15,734 nucleotides of DNA from Candidatus Micrarchaeota archaeon UBA95 (GTDB taxonomy: Archaea > Micrarchaeota > Micrarchaeia > Norongarragalinales > Norongarragalinaceae), in contig DALH01000055.1 in NCBI GenBank assembly GCA_002499405.1, positions 1-15,734 of the forward strand. Reading direction: 5' to 3'. This document shows positions 1 to 7,083 of this stretch, piece after piece. Within the stretch, counting starts at the first letter, position 1. Every line of letters starts with the position of its first letter. The position numbers and the translations under genes are program-made. The notes under the pieces are model-generated. The model saw only the letters and a program-made list of their open reading frames with translations. It had not been told where the DNA came from and did no database searches.

Positions 1-507
1 CAGGGAATCGTAGGCGGAAACACCTCAATACGCCTAGACGCAATACCCAAACAATGCTTTTACCCTACCGCCTACCGCGTGGAAGACGCATTGTATTACG
101 GGTTAAGCCAGCACTACGGCTTCACCTGCCTGGAAACGAAGGACGTCCTAGTGGAACACGAGAAAACCGGTTCGCCTGGAGACCTCGCCAAAGCGCTCAA
201 AAACGAGGTAACCGGAAGCGCCCTCGCATACTGCATATCCCAGCTAATCCAAAAAAAGCTTGAACCCGAACAAGCAACCCAACTGAAAAACAAGTGCTTT
301 GAAGCCGCGTGGCAGCACTACTCAATAGAATACGCCCAAAAAAAACTCCCCGAAAACGAATACACTAAACCGATCCACGACATCCAACTCTCCGACCTCG
401 CGCTGTCCGACGACGCCTTCCAAAAAGAAGCAACCAAATTCTTTGAAGCACAACGCGAATGGCGGCCCGCACTCCAAAAAGTGCGCGCAGGGGAATTCAA
501 ATGCTGA
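1..507 (+). CDS. Probable glycosyltransferase, C-terminal part (5' end outside window)
   Basis: The reading frame is open from the first base and stops with TGA at 505-507, so this is the last 168 residues of a larger protein. A GGN-x-S-x-R stretch followed by a YP...VED segment at the left edge resembles the end of the catalytic domain of family 2 glycosyltransferases, where GGN and an acidic ED pair are common. The remainder is a helical, lysine- and glutamate-rich tail with no recognised domain. The next gene overlaps the stop by 7 bases, so the two are co-transcribed. That gene looks like a GT-C-type membrane enzyme, which fits a glycan-building role. The family call rests on short motifs only and is tentative; that this is a real coding region is secure. 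Confidence 0.55.
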   Translation, partial: QGIVGGNTSIRLDAIPKQCFYPTAYRVEDALYYGLSQHYGFTCLETKDVLVEHEKTGSPGDLAKALKNEVTGSALAYCISQLIQKKLEPEQATQLKNKCFEAAWQHYSIEYAQKKLPENEYTKPIHDIQLSDLALSDDAFQKEATKFFEAQREWRPALQKVRAGEFKC

Positions 508-2174
508 CCTCCGCGACCTACCTGGCCGCAACCCTCGCACTGGGACTCGCCGTTGCCGACCGCGTCCTGCCCAAAAACAACTTGCTTGCCGCCTACCCCC
601 TAGGAATGCTGGCTTCCACGTGGGCGGTGTTCCTGGCCTCGCTCGCACTCGGATTCAACGAGGCAAGCATCATCGCCGCTTCAACGCTGTGCCTCGCCGC
701 CGCCTACGGCCTCCACAAAAAAAAGGCGTTCCAGTCGAGAATCCAGAAACAACTCGTTCCCTTGGCAATCATTTCACTGCTCGCCTTCGCCGCAATCCAT
801 TACGCAACATTCCACTACTCAAACGAAAACCTGAACGGCATCCCCACCGACTTCGGCTTCCACCACGGCATCATCACCTCGCTTGCAAACAAAAACTTCC
901 CGCCCGAAAACCCGTTTTACGCCGGCGAACCATTCAACTATTATTACTTCAACCACCTGCACTCCGCCACCCTCCTCAAAGGCGGGCTTCCCCTCCAAGC
1001 CGCCTCCCTCCTCCCCCAAATCCTCGTCAACGCGTCCCTCGTCGCCCTGCTCTACCTGCTCGCCAAAAAGTTTTTCCCAAAAAAGCACACCCTCCCCTAC
1101 GTCTTCATCGCCATCTTCCTACTCAACGGCACGCTTGTTGCATTTGAAAAAATAGAAGAAAGTGGAATAAACTCAGCACTTAGACCAGAATTATATTATA
1201 GTTCAGAATATCCAGAATATTCTTTTCAACCAATAGGAACAAGTATACTAATACTTCAAAGAGTATTTGCAATTGGAATAATTGTTTTGTTACTAATATT
1301 GTTACAAAAAGAAAACGCTTGGCTGCTTGGGTTGCTTCCAATGTTTCACTTATTCTCCTTCGTGCTCGGCTTTGCATACCTCGCCTGCTACGCCCTCTTC
1401 TTTGAACGTAAAAAAATCGTTGCGCGCGCCAAACAACTCGCCTTGCCCGCCGCGATGGCCGCCCCACAGCTCGCCTTCCTGCTATTGAATAATTCCGCGG
1501 CAAACTCTATCCGATTCCAACTGGGCTGGCTTTCCGCCGGGCAAGACCCTGCATCAATCGCGGTCTTCTGGTTCAACAACCTCGGACCATATCTGTTCCT
1601 GGGCGCGCTGGGTTATTACACCGTCAAAAACGATGAAGTCAAAAAAGTGTTTCTCGCGTTGTTGCCGCCGGCAATACTCGCAAACCTGTTCATCTTCACG
1701 CCATACGACTGGGACAACTTCAAATTCTTCGTATTCTTTTTCCTGGGGTTGTGCCTTCTCGCCGCTTACGGCTTGGACTGGGTTTGGAACAAAAAAACTT
1801 GGGGCAAAATCCTTGCCGTCGCGTTATTCCTAGTTATGATTGCAAGCGGAATAATGGCGTTGACAACCCTGTTACAACACTCAGACGAACCGATTTACAC
1901 CGCGCGCCAAATACAACAATGCAAATGGATTGACGAGAACACGCCGAAGGACGCGGTTTTCGCAATTCAACCAAACTCAATAAACTGCATTTATTCACTG
2001 GCTGGAAGAAAGGTTTTCCTAGGCTTCGAGGAATGGGTGCGCAACCACGGACTGGATTTTGACGCGCGCATTAGGGCAAACGAAGAATTTTTAAACGGGA
2101 ATTGTTTTGATAGTGGTTTGAGGAGTATTTGGATAATTGGAGACTACGACCAGCCAACTGAAATTGAATGCTAA
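501..2174 (+). CDS. Multi-pass membrane protein of the DUF2298 ('YYY') / GT-C-like type
   Basis: This 557-residue protein is mostly hydrophobic membrane segments up to about residue 460, followed by a soluble C-terminal part. Residues 145-152 read FNYYYFNH, the tyrosine triplet after which the archaeal/chloroflexal DUF2298 family is named. The C-terminal part has W-x-x-E-N-T-P, then S-L-A-G-R-K and E-W-x-x-x-H-G motifs of the kind seen in GT-C glycosyltransferases and oligosaccharyltransferase-like proteins. I infer a membrane enzyme that uses a lipid-linked sugar. The ATG at 501 is preferred over an in-frame start at 459 because AGGGGA at 489-494 lies 6 bases upstream and it overlaps the previous stop by only 7 bases. 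Codons 1143-1313 differ sharply in base composition from the rest. Family assignment is moderate; membrane topology is clear. Confidence 0.65.
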   Translation: MLTSATYLAATLALGLAVADRVLPKNNLLAAYPLGMLASTWAVFLASLALGFNEASIIAASTLCLAAAYGLHKKKAFQSRIQKQLVPLAIISLLAFAAIHYATFHYSNENLNGIPTDFGFHHGIITSLANKNFPPENPFYAGEPFNYYYFNHLHSATLLKGGLPLQAASLLPQILVNASLVALLYLLAKKFFPKKHTLPYVFIAIFLLNGTLVAFEKIEESGINSALRPELYYSSEYPEYSFQPIGTSILILQRVFAIGIIVLLLILLQKENAWLLGLLPMFHLFSFVLGFAYLACYALFFERKKIVARAKQLALPAAMAAPQLAFLLLNNSAANSIRFQLGWLSAGQDPASIAVFWFNNLGPYLFLGALGYYTVKNDEVKKVFLALLPPAILANLFIFTPYDWDNFKFFVFFFLGLCLLAAYGLDWVWNKKTWGKILAVALFLVMIASGIMALTTLLQHSDEPIYTARQIQQCKWIDENTPKDAVFAIQPNSINCIYSLAGRKVFLGFEEWVRNHGLDFDARIRANEEFLNGNCFDSGLRSIWIIGDYDQPTEIEC

Positions 2175-3810
2175 ATTCATTCTAGTCCTACTAGTTTCAA
2201 TTCATTTAATCGGCGCAATTCAAAGCGAACTCCAACACCCTAACAGCCACTCGCTAGTAGGCGCCCCAATTACACAAGGCGGGACCTATCCGGAATATAC
2301 CTACGATAGAGAGGTAGAAGATACGAGCACTTGGTGGAAATTTATTGGAGAAATAGGCGAGGGAATAGGATTCGAATTGTATGCCGGTTCAGGGATAACT
2401 TTGGAATGGACAAAAGTAAAAATGATTAGTAGCGGGCATAAACAGGTTTATGCAAAAAATAGAAATACTGGCTTTTTTGACTTAATTTACGAGATTGGCC
2501 CAGCGGATGGCGGAACACCCAGCAGCGGAACAATAAGTGGAAGTCAATATCTACAAGCAGATGGAAAAATAATTATCCGAGTACTAATCACTGATAACAC
2601 ATATTTTCATTACATAAATGATGTAGCTATTCAATATAGTTATACTCCAACGCCAACGCCGTCTCCAACTCCCTCCCCGAGCCCTTCACCAACTCCTACT
2701 CCGACACCCACACCAACACCATCACCCAGCCCAACGCCTTCACCAACGCCAACGCCGACTCCGACGCCGTCCCCCAGTCCGAGTCCATCCCCAAGTCCTT
2801 CTCCAACACCTACACCGAGTCCAAGCCCGACGCCAACGCCAAGTCCAACGCCGTCACCAACGCCAACACCTTCTCCAACTCCGAGCCCGACCCCGAGTCC
2901 CTCTCCGAGTCCGTCTCCAAGCCCTACTCCGAGCCCGTCACCGAGCCCGACTCCCTCGCCCAGTCCTTCACCGACTCCAAGCCCTTGGGCCACGCAGGTG
3001 CCGACGCCTAGCGGTCACGCGACTAGCGTTCCAACTCCGGGAAAAGTTCTTTCGGGCGGCAACTGGGCGCCCACTCCCTCGCCGACGAGCGGGGAGCCAA
3101 GCGTTCAACTCAGCTTGGAGCCCGTGATAGACATCCGCGTCCCTTCCATTGTTGAAAAAGGGTTTGTTTCAATCCTGGTTTACGTTGACGGCGAGCCCGC
3201 TGAAGGCAACATTGAATTGGGGTCGCCAGGCGGAAACAGGTATGCGCGTGCTTTGAGGAACGGGAAAACCAATTTTTACTTTGACGAGTCCGGCGACTGG
3301 ATTGTTTCATTCGGGAAGGCAAGCAAGAAAGTCGTCGTCAAGGAGGACGCGGAAGCGGCGGCGCCAGTTGAAGAACCGCTGGTGAAAGAGGAACCGGGAA
3401 AACAAACCGGTTTGTTCCTTGCCGGAGTCGCGCCAACGCAGATTGGGTTGGCCCTGCTCCTCTTGGCGGCCTTGGCTTATCTATTCTACGAGTATTGGTG
3501 GAAGCGGGTCGCAATAACCAAGAAATACGACGGCAAACGCGTCGTGATAACCGTTGAAAACCGGAAGGAAGACCTGCACGACGTTGAACTACTGGACTTG
3601 GCGCCGGAAGGAGGCGAGGTCAAGGTACCCGAAAACGCGGAGGCAAGCGAAACAATTACGGGCACGGCCATCAAATGGAGGAAAAAAAAGTTGCACAAGG
3701 GAGAGAAGTGGATGGTTTCCTACGGTTTGCGGGGAGGCGAAAAAAACTTTAAGCCCGTTGAATTAAAAGCATTAAACGCTAACGAAATCGAGGTGAACGC
3801 TTTCAGTTGA
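2137..3810 (+). CDS. Surface protein with a long Thr/Ser-Pro stalk and a C-terminal membrane anchor
   Basis: This 557-residue protein begins with a TTG start and a signal peptide (lysines at 9 and 13, hydrophobic core to about residue 29). Residues 31-169 form a Gly/Tyr/Thr-rich globular domain that I do not recognise. Residues 170-283 are 57 consecutive Thr-Pro or Ser-Pro units, a rigid, probably O-glycosylated stalk. An Ig-like beta domain follows at about 320-400. One transmembrane helix lies at 436-451, followed by Tyr-Trp-Trp-Lys-Arg and a basic domain of about 100 residues that should face the cytoplasm. The first codons overlap the upstream gene by 38 bases. GGAG at 2122-2125 supports TTG 2137, but TTG 2164 is also possible. 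The part before the stalk is AT-rich and the part after it is GC-rich. An adhesin or cell-surface structural role is inferred. Confidence 0.75.
   Translation: METTTSQLKLNAKFILVLLVSIHLIGAIQSELQHPNSHSLVGAPITQGGTYPEYTYDREVEDTSTWWKFIGEIGEGIGFELYAGSGITLEWTKVKMISSGHKQVYAKNRNTGFFDLIYEIGPADGGTPSSGTISGSQYLQADGKIIIRVLITDNTYFHYINDVAIQYSYTPTPTPSPTPSPSPSPTPTPTPTPTPSPSPTPSPTPTPTPTPSPSPSPSPSPSPTPTPSPSPTPTPSPTPSPTPTPSPTPSPTPSPSPSPSPSPTPSPSPSPTPSPSPSPTPSPWATQVPTPSGHATSVPTPGKVLSGGNWAPTPSPTSGEPSVQLSLEPVIDIRVPSIVEKGFVSILVYVDGEPAEGNIELGSPGGNRYARALRNGKTNFYFDESGDWIVSFGKASKKVVVKEDAEAAAPVEEPLVKEEPGKQTGLFLAGVAPTQIGLALLLLAALAYLFYEYWWKRVAITKKYDGKRVVITVENRKEDLHDVELLDLAPEGGEVKVPENAEASETITGTAIKWRKKKLHKGEKWMVSYGLRGGEKNFKPVELKALNANEIEVNAFS
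2644..2985 (+). repeat. Coding repeat: 57 Thr-Pro/Ser-Pro dipeptides
   Basis: Every second codon over 342 bases is proline and every other codon is Thr or Ser, with no exception. Synonymous codons are scrambled (CCA, CCG, CCC, CCT; ACN; AGY and TCN), so the DNA is a degenerate hexamer repeat, not a perfect tandem array. This suggests selection on the protein and an age that has let synonymous changes accumulate. Confidence 0.95.
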
Positions 3811-4943
3811 AGAAACTCTTTTTCACGCTGTTGCTGGGCGCGCTCTTGTTCGGGTGCATCACCAGTGAAACGGAGTGGAACCCCGAAAACTTTGAAGCAT
3901 TTCCAACGCCGACTCCAACCCTGAATGCAACCGTGGAACCCAGCCCATCGCCCACGCCGACCTTGGCGCCTTCCCCAAGCCCGACACCGAGCCCCGAAGC
4001 CAGCACAACCCCTCCATCCACCACCACTCCAACTGCCACGCCGGAAATACCCGATTGCTACCTGACCGTGCAAAACTTGGGCGAAGACAATGAAAAACGA
4101 GTAATAGTGCACTACAACATGGGCGACGGAAATGTCTACATCAGATGCAACGGGTCCGAGGACTGGCAACAAGTAACCCTGGACACTTCCCTAGTGGCGT
4201 TCGTTGACTGCGCTTACGAGCAAGACGAAACACAAAACACTTTCACAGCGCAAGCCACGTCAAACAACGCTGAGTGTTCGGCCACGGTAACCATTCCCAT
4301 CAAGAGCGGGAGTTACGCGTTCGCCGTCACCCCTTCAAGCGAATCATTCATCATTGACAAAACCGCTTCGAACACGACCACGCGCTCTTACAATGCAACC
4401 AACGCGGGCGACGCCGAACTGACCGGTTTCAAATGCTACTCTAACCAGCCTTGGGCCGTTCTCTCCACTTGCCCGTCAAGCATCGCCGTCAACGCTTCGC
4501 AGAACGCGTCTTACACGTTTAACGCGTCTGGGTTAAGCGCAAACAGTTACTCGGCGACGCTCACCTTCGCCGCGAACAACGCCGAAAACAGAACCGTTTC
4601 GGTGACCTTGTCCGTAACGCAAAGCACGCCCGCTCCGACGCCCGAACCGCCCGAATGCTCAATGACTTCGGCAAACCCGACGACAATGAATCGCAGTCAA
4701 GGAGGACAAAACACGTCGGTCATAACGCTGACTTACTCCAACTTTTCCGGAACCCTGACGCCCGTATTCAGTTCAACTCTTGGCGGAATTTCCAACGGAG
4801 ACGCGTCCTGCGGAGCCGTACCAAACGGAATATGCACCGCAACCTGGAACTTCACTTCGGCAACGGCTGGAAATAGCAGTATGACGGCTGCCCTCAGTGG
4901 AACCGCGTGCACGGGAAGCGTCAACGTCGAAGTAAAGGATTAA
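3807..4943 (+). CDS. Secreted lipoprotein with Pro-rich linker and beta-sandwich domains
   Basis: This 378-residue protein starts at TTG 3807, overlapping the previous TGA by 4 bases, with GAGGTGA at 3790-3796 as ribosome binding site. Lys2-Lys3, a Leu-rich core and Leu-Phe-Gly-Cys17 make a lipoprotein signal, so Cys17 is the likely lipidated residue. A Thr/Ser-Pro linker covers about residues 33-80. Beta-rich repeats with Gly/Asn/Ser/Thr follow; the middle one (about 170-265) resembles Ig-like or BACON-like modules, and a second short Pro linker precedes the last domain. I count 13 Asn-X-Ser/Thr sequons, many for this length and consistent with heavy N-glycosylation. The stop lies inside the convergent ksgA gene (23-base overlap). 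Function is unknown; surface display is well supported. Confidence 0.75.
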   Translation: MKKLFFTLLLGALLFGCITSETEWNPENFEAFPTPTPTLNATVEPSPSPTPTLAPSPSPTPSPEASTTPPSTTTPTATPEIPDCYLTVQNLGEDNEKRVIVHYNMGDGNVYIRCNGSEDWQQVTLDTSLVAFVDCAYEQDETQNTFTAQATSNNAECSATVTIPIKSGSYAFAVTPSSESFIIDKTASNTTTRSYNATNAGDAELTGFKCYSNQPWAVLSTCPSSIAVNASQNASYTFNASGLSANSYSATLTFAANNAENRTVSVTLSVTQSTPAPTPEPPECSMTSANPTTMNRSQGGQNTSVITLTYSNFSGTLTPVFSSTLGGISNGDASCGAVPNGICTATWNFTSATAGNSSMTAALSGTACTGSVNVEVKD

Positions 4944-5673
4944 GAGAAGTTGAAAGCAAAACAATTTCTTCAAGCGAAAGAGTTCTCACGCGACGGCCGA
5001 CCAACGGAAGCTTCTCCGCCAAGGCGCGCGCCTCGTCCTTCGCCAGTCCCAGCGCGCCGTGCGAATGAATCAAAGCGTTTTTCACGGATTGATTCTTGTG
5101 CTGGAACAACAATTGCACGAGTTTCGGGTTCAATGCCAACTGCTTTTTGCGCGCCTTCAACAACACGATTGCGGAGTCCACCCGCGGCACTGGTTTGAAA
5201 CAGGTGCGGGGAACGAAGCCGACGATTTCCGCTGAAGCGCGCGCCTGAGTCATCACGGATAGGCGCGACCAGTTGCTTGAACCCGGCACGGCAACCAAGC
5301 GTTCAACGAACTCTTTTTGCAGGAGGAAAACGGCTTGGTTGAATTCGGACTCCAAGAGCTTGAAAAGCAACTCCGAAGACAGGTGGTAGGGCAGGTTGCC
5401 GAACACCGCGTCAAAGCCGTTGAACGACGAATATCTTGCGTCGGCGCGCACGCATTCAACGTTGTTGAATTCTTTTACCGCCGACAGGAGTGAAGGAAAA
5501 AGTTTTTCGTCTATTTCAATTGCGCGCACGCTTTTAGCGCGCTTGGCGAGCTCAACGGTCAGCTCCCCCCGACCGGCCCCCATCTCCAGGACGCGCGTGC
5601 CCTTCAAAGGAATGATTTCCGCTATCAGGCGCGAAACGCTTTTATTCGCCAAAAAGTTTTGGCTCAAACGCAT
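4921..5673 (-). CDS. rsmA: 16S rRNA (adenine-N6)-dimethyltransferase, Dim1/KsgA family
   Basis: This 250-residue Rossmann-fold methyltransferase dimethylates two adjacent adenines in the loop of helix 45 near the 3' end of 16S rRNA using S-adenosylmethionine, late in small-subunit assembly. Visible motifs are SQNFL at 4-8, GAGRGEL at 32-38 (SAM binding), an acidic EID at 53-55, the catalytic NLPY at 93-96, and a C-terminal F-x-P-x-P-x-VDSA. The length is slightly short but normal for archaeal Dim1. It is the last gene of the operon: the ATG follows the DUF655 TAA with no gap (TAAATG), and GGAG lies 9 bases upstream inside that gene. The 3' end overlaps the convergent lipoprotein gene. Confidence 0.96.
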   Translation of the reverse strand: MRLSQNFLANKSVSRLIAEIIPLKGTRVLEMGAGRGELTVELAKRAKSVRAIEIDEKLFPSLLSAVKEFNNVECVRADARYSSFNGFDAVFGNLPYHLSSELLFKLLESEFNQAVFLLQKEFVERLVAVPGSSNWSRLSVMTQARASAEIVGFVPRTCFKPVPRVDSAIVLLKARKKQLALNPKLVQLLFQHKNQSVKNALIHSHGALGLAKDEARALAEKLPLVGRRVRTLSLEEIVLLSTSLNPLLRR

Positions 5674-6234
5674 TTAATACCGCTCCACACGCATCGGCTT
5701 GGTAAACAAGTAGTATTTGGCGGTTCCCAACAACTCGTGGACTATTCTTTCCTCGATGATTTCCGTTACGTTTCCCAAGTGGGGCACGCGCTCGTTGAAG
5801 TCCTTGAACGACTCGAACGGCTTTTTTTCGCGCGCGTCAAGAATGGCCGTCAAATGCTTCTTGCCCACTCCCGGCAGGTGTTCCAGCGTGTGGGACCTTA
5901 AACTGATTGGGCCCGCGTGGTTAAGGAAATTTATTACGCGCTCCTCTTTTTCCTTCACGACTTCCAATATGAAGCGGTGGACCTCGGTCTTCGCCGAATT
6001 CGTGAGGTCGCCGTGCTTGATGCGGCCGCGAATCCTCTCAATTTTCTTGCGGTCGCCCTTGCCCACGTAAACCCGTTCGCCGACGTTAAAAGAAGCGCCT
6101 TCCTTGGGCACGGCTTCCAGCAACGTGAAGCTTTCAACGCCCAAGAGTTGCACTAACGGCTCGCGCTTTGCCTCGCCCGACTTCCCGTAGGGTAGAACGT
6201 CCAATACTATTGCTTGCTCTTCGCGGCCGAACAT
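5674..6234 (-). CDS. DUF655 family protein (OB-like fold plus helix-hairpin-helix)
   Basis: This 186-residue archaeal protein of the DUF655 family has an N-terminal beta-rich, OB-like part (about 5-75, with GERVYVGKG near 52-60) and a helix-hairpin-helix with PGVGKK at 121-126. Both are typical nucleic-acid-binding units. The family's exact role is unknown. Its fixed place between the RNA polymerase F subunit gene and the rRNA dimethylase in many archaea suggests a job in transcription or ribosome assembly. It sits 71 bases after rpoF and abuts ksgA. A possible internal TATA box lies at 6282-6288. Confidence 0.92.
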   Translation of the reverse strand: MFGREEQAIVLDVLPYGKSGEAKREPLVQLLGVESFTLLEAVPKEGASFNVGERVYVGKGDRKKIERIRGRIKHGDLTNSAKTEVHRFILEVVKEKEERVINFLNHAGPISLRSHTLEHLPGVGKKHLTAILDAREKKPFESFKDFNERVPHLGNVTEIIEERIVHELLGTAKYYLFTKPMRVERY

Positions 6235-6281
6235 CGTCCATCACACAACCCACGGATAACTCACTAATTAGTTCTCGCAAC

Positions 6282-6288
6282 TATAAAA
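6282..6288 (-). promoter_or_regulatory. Possible internal TATA box upstream of the DUF655 gene
   Basis: The minus strand reads TTTTATA about 50 bases before the DUF655 ATG, inside the only sizeable gap of the operon (71 bases). It could start a shorter DUF655-ksgA transcript near 6258. The match is short, so this is weak. Confidence 0.3.
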
Positions 6289-6305
6289 CCGTGTTCCCGA
6301 GGCAA

Positions 6306-6638
6306 TCACTTGGGCTTGAACTTCTTGATTACATCGACCGCCTGTTTGACTTGGTCGTCGGACAACGGCTCGCCGCCGAAAGCGGTGGCCGCCTTAACGT
6401 ACGCGGGCTTGACGGGCAGAAGGTCAACGAGGGATTGCACTTGGGCCTCGTTCAAGAAACCGAGTTTCTCCAAGTCCTTGGCCAACTCCTTGGCCTTCTT
6501 CTTGTCCAGATAAGAAAACTGCTGGGAATACTCGTAGGCCCGCTGTTGCTCAAAAGACAACTCTCCGTCCTTCTGACGCCTGTCAAGGATTTCGCGCGCC
6601 TCATCCAAACAAACCCTTTTTTCCGATAACTTCTCCAT
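6306..6638 (-). CDS. rpoF: DNA-directed RNA polymerase subunit F (Rpo4)
   Basis: This 110-residue protein is the archaeal counterpart of eukaryotic Rpb4. With Rpo7 it forms the stalk of RNA polymerase, which helps promoter opening and processivity. The helical sequence contains the conserved pattern AREIL, QRAYEYSQQF, LPVKPA(Y/E) and a C-terminal IKKF, and the length is standard. Its ATG lies 1 base from the L21e stop codon, with a GGTGG-type ribosome binding site inside the L21e coding region. The order L21e - RpoF - DUF655 - KsgA is a well-known archaeal cluster and supports the call. Confidence 0.93.
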   Translation of the reverse strand: MEKLSEKRVCLDEAREILDRRQKDGELSFEQQRAYEYSQQFSYLDKKKAKELAKDLEKLGFLNEAQVQSLVDLLPVKPAYVKAATAFGGEPLSDDQVKQAVDVIKKFKPK

Positions 6639-6639
6639 T

Positions 6640-6918
6640 TCAAGCCACCACCAGGTGCGCGTTGCCGGCCAGGATCTCCTTTGCCTTGCCGCCGTCCTTG
6701 ATTCCGACGACGTAGGCCTTGCCTTGCCTGCACTTCACTACGCCTACCTTGCCATTAAACCTCAGCGTCGACGGCCTCCCCTTCTTCGTGGACGGGTTCA
6801 AGCGCAGGCGCACGCGGTCTCCTGCCTTGAATTCCTTCAAGGCGGCTCTGGCCGTCAAACGACCCAAGCTCTTGAAATGCCGGCTCCTGCGAACGTTTTG
6901 ACCATGGGAACGCTTCAA
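6640..6918 (-). CDS. rpl21e: Large-subunit ribosomal protein L21e
   Basis: This 92-residue basic protein of the large ribosomal subunit is shared by archaea and eukaryotes. KRSHG near the N-terminus, F-x-x-GDRV(R/H) in the middle and FNGKVGVV followed by Y.VGIKDGGK are the family landmarks. The frame extends to an ATG at 6963, but homologues begin next to the KRSHG motif. TTG 6918 has GAGG (complement of 6927-6930) 8 bases upstream, so I chose it. It is the first gene of the - strand operon, with a TATA-like element at 6965-6973. Confidence 0.94.
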   Translation of the reverse strand: MKRSHGQNVRRSRHFKSLGRLTARAALKEFKAGDRVRLRLNPSTKKGRPSTLRFNGKVGVVKCRQGKAYVVGIKDGGKAKEILAGNAHLVVA

Positions 6919-6964
6919 ATTAATCGCCTCAAAAACAATCGTCGTAAAACTGTGCCGAAACACG

Positions 6965-6973
6965 TATTAAAAA
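6965..6973 (-). promoter_or_regulatory. TATA box of the L21e-RpoF-DUF655-KsgA operon
   Basis: The minus strand reads TTTTTAATA here, about 50 bases before the TTG start of L21e. Transcription would begin near 6943, leaving a short leader containing the GAGG site. It lies in the divergent spacer shared with the TBP-domain gene. Confidence 0.55.
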
Positions 6974-7019
6974 CTATTCAATCAATGCAATGAAGCAAAT
7001 CAATAGAATCGTTCTTTCA

Positions 7020-7027
7020 TTTAAATA
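7020..7027 (+). promoter_or_regulatory. TATA box of the TBP-domain gene
   Basis: TTTAAATA is a good archaeal TATA box. It predicts initiation near 7050 and a leader of about 34 bases containing the GGAGAGG ribosome binding site at 7068-7074. Two further TTTTTAAA runs (around 7030-7038 and 7053-7060) follow it, so the gene may bind its own product at more than one site. Confidence 0.6.
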
Positions 7028-7083
7028 CGTTTTTAAAGGGCGAAGCACAACGTTTTTAAAGAGGGTAGGAGAGGATTTCAAAG

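Noticed and set aside
2644..2985. Possible CRISPR-like or tandem DNA repeat
   Set aside because: Repeats are 6 bases with scrambled synonymous codons and no spacers; the pattern is at protein level.
2640..2993. Minus-strand open frame of Gly-Val/Gly-Leu/Gly-Glu dipeptides
   Set aside because: It is the complement of the Thr/Ser-Pro repeat, which forbids stop codons on that strand; it has no promoter or ribosome binding site.
3720..4172. Minus-strand open frame of 150 codons
   Set aside because: It lies opposite the lipoprotein gene with a clear signal peptide and ribosome binding site; its Gly/Arg composition is that of a shadow frame.
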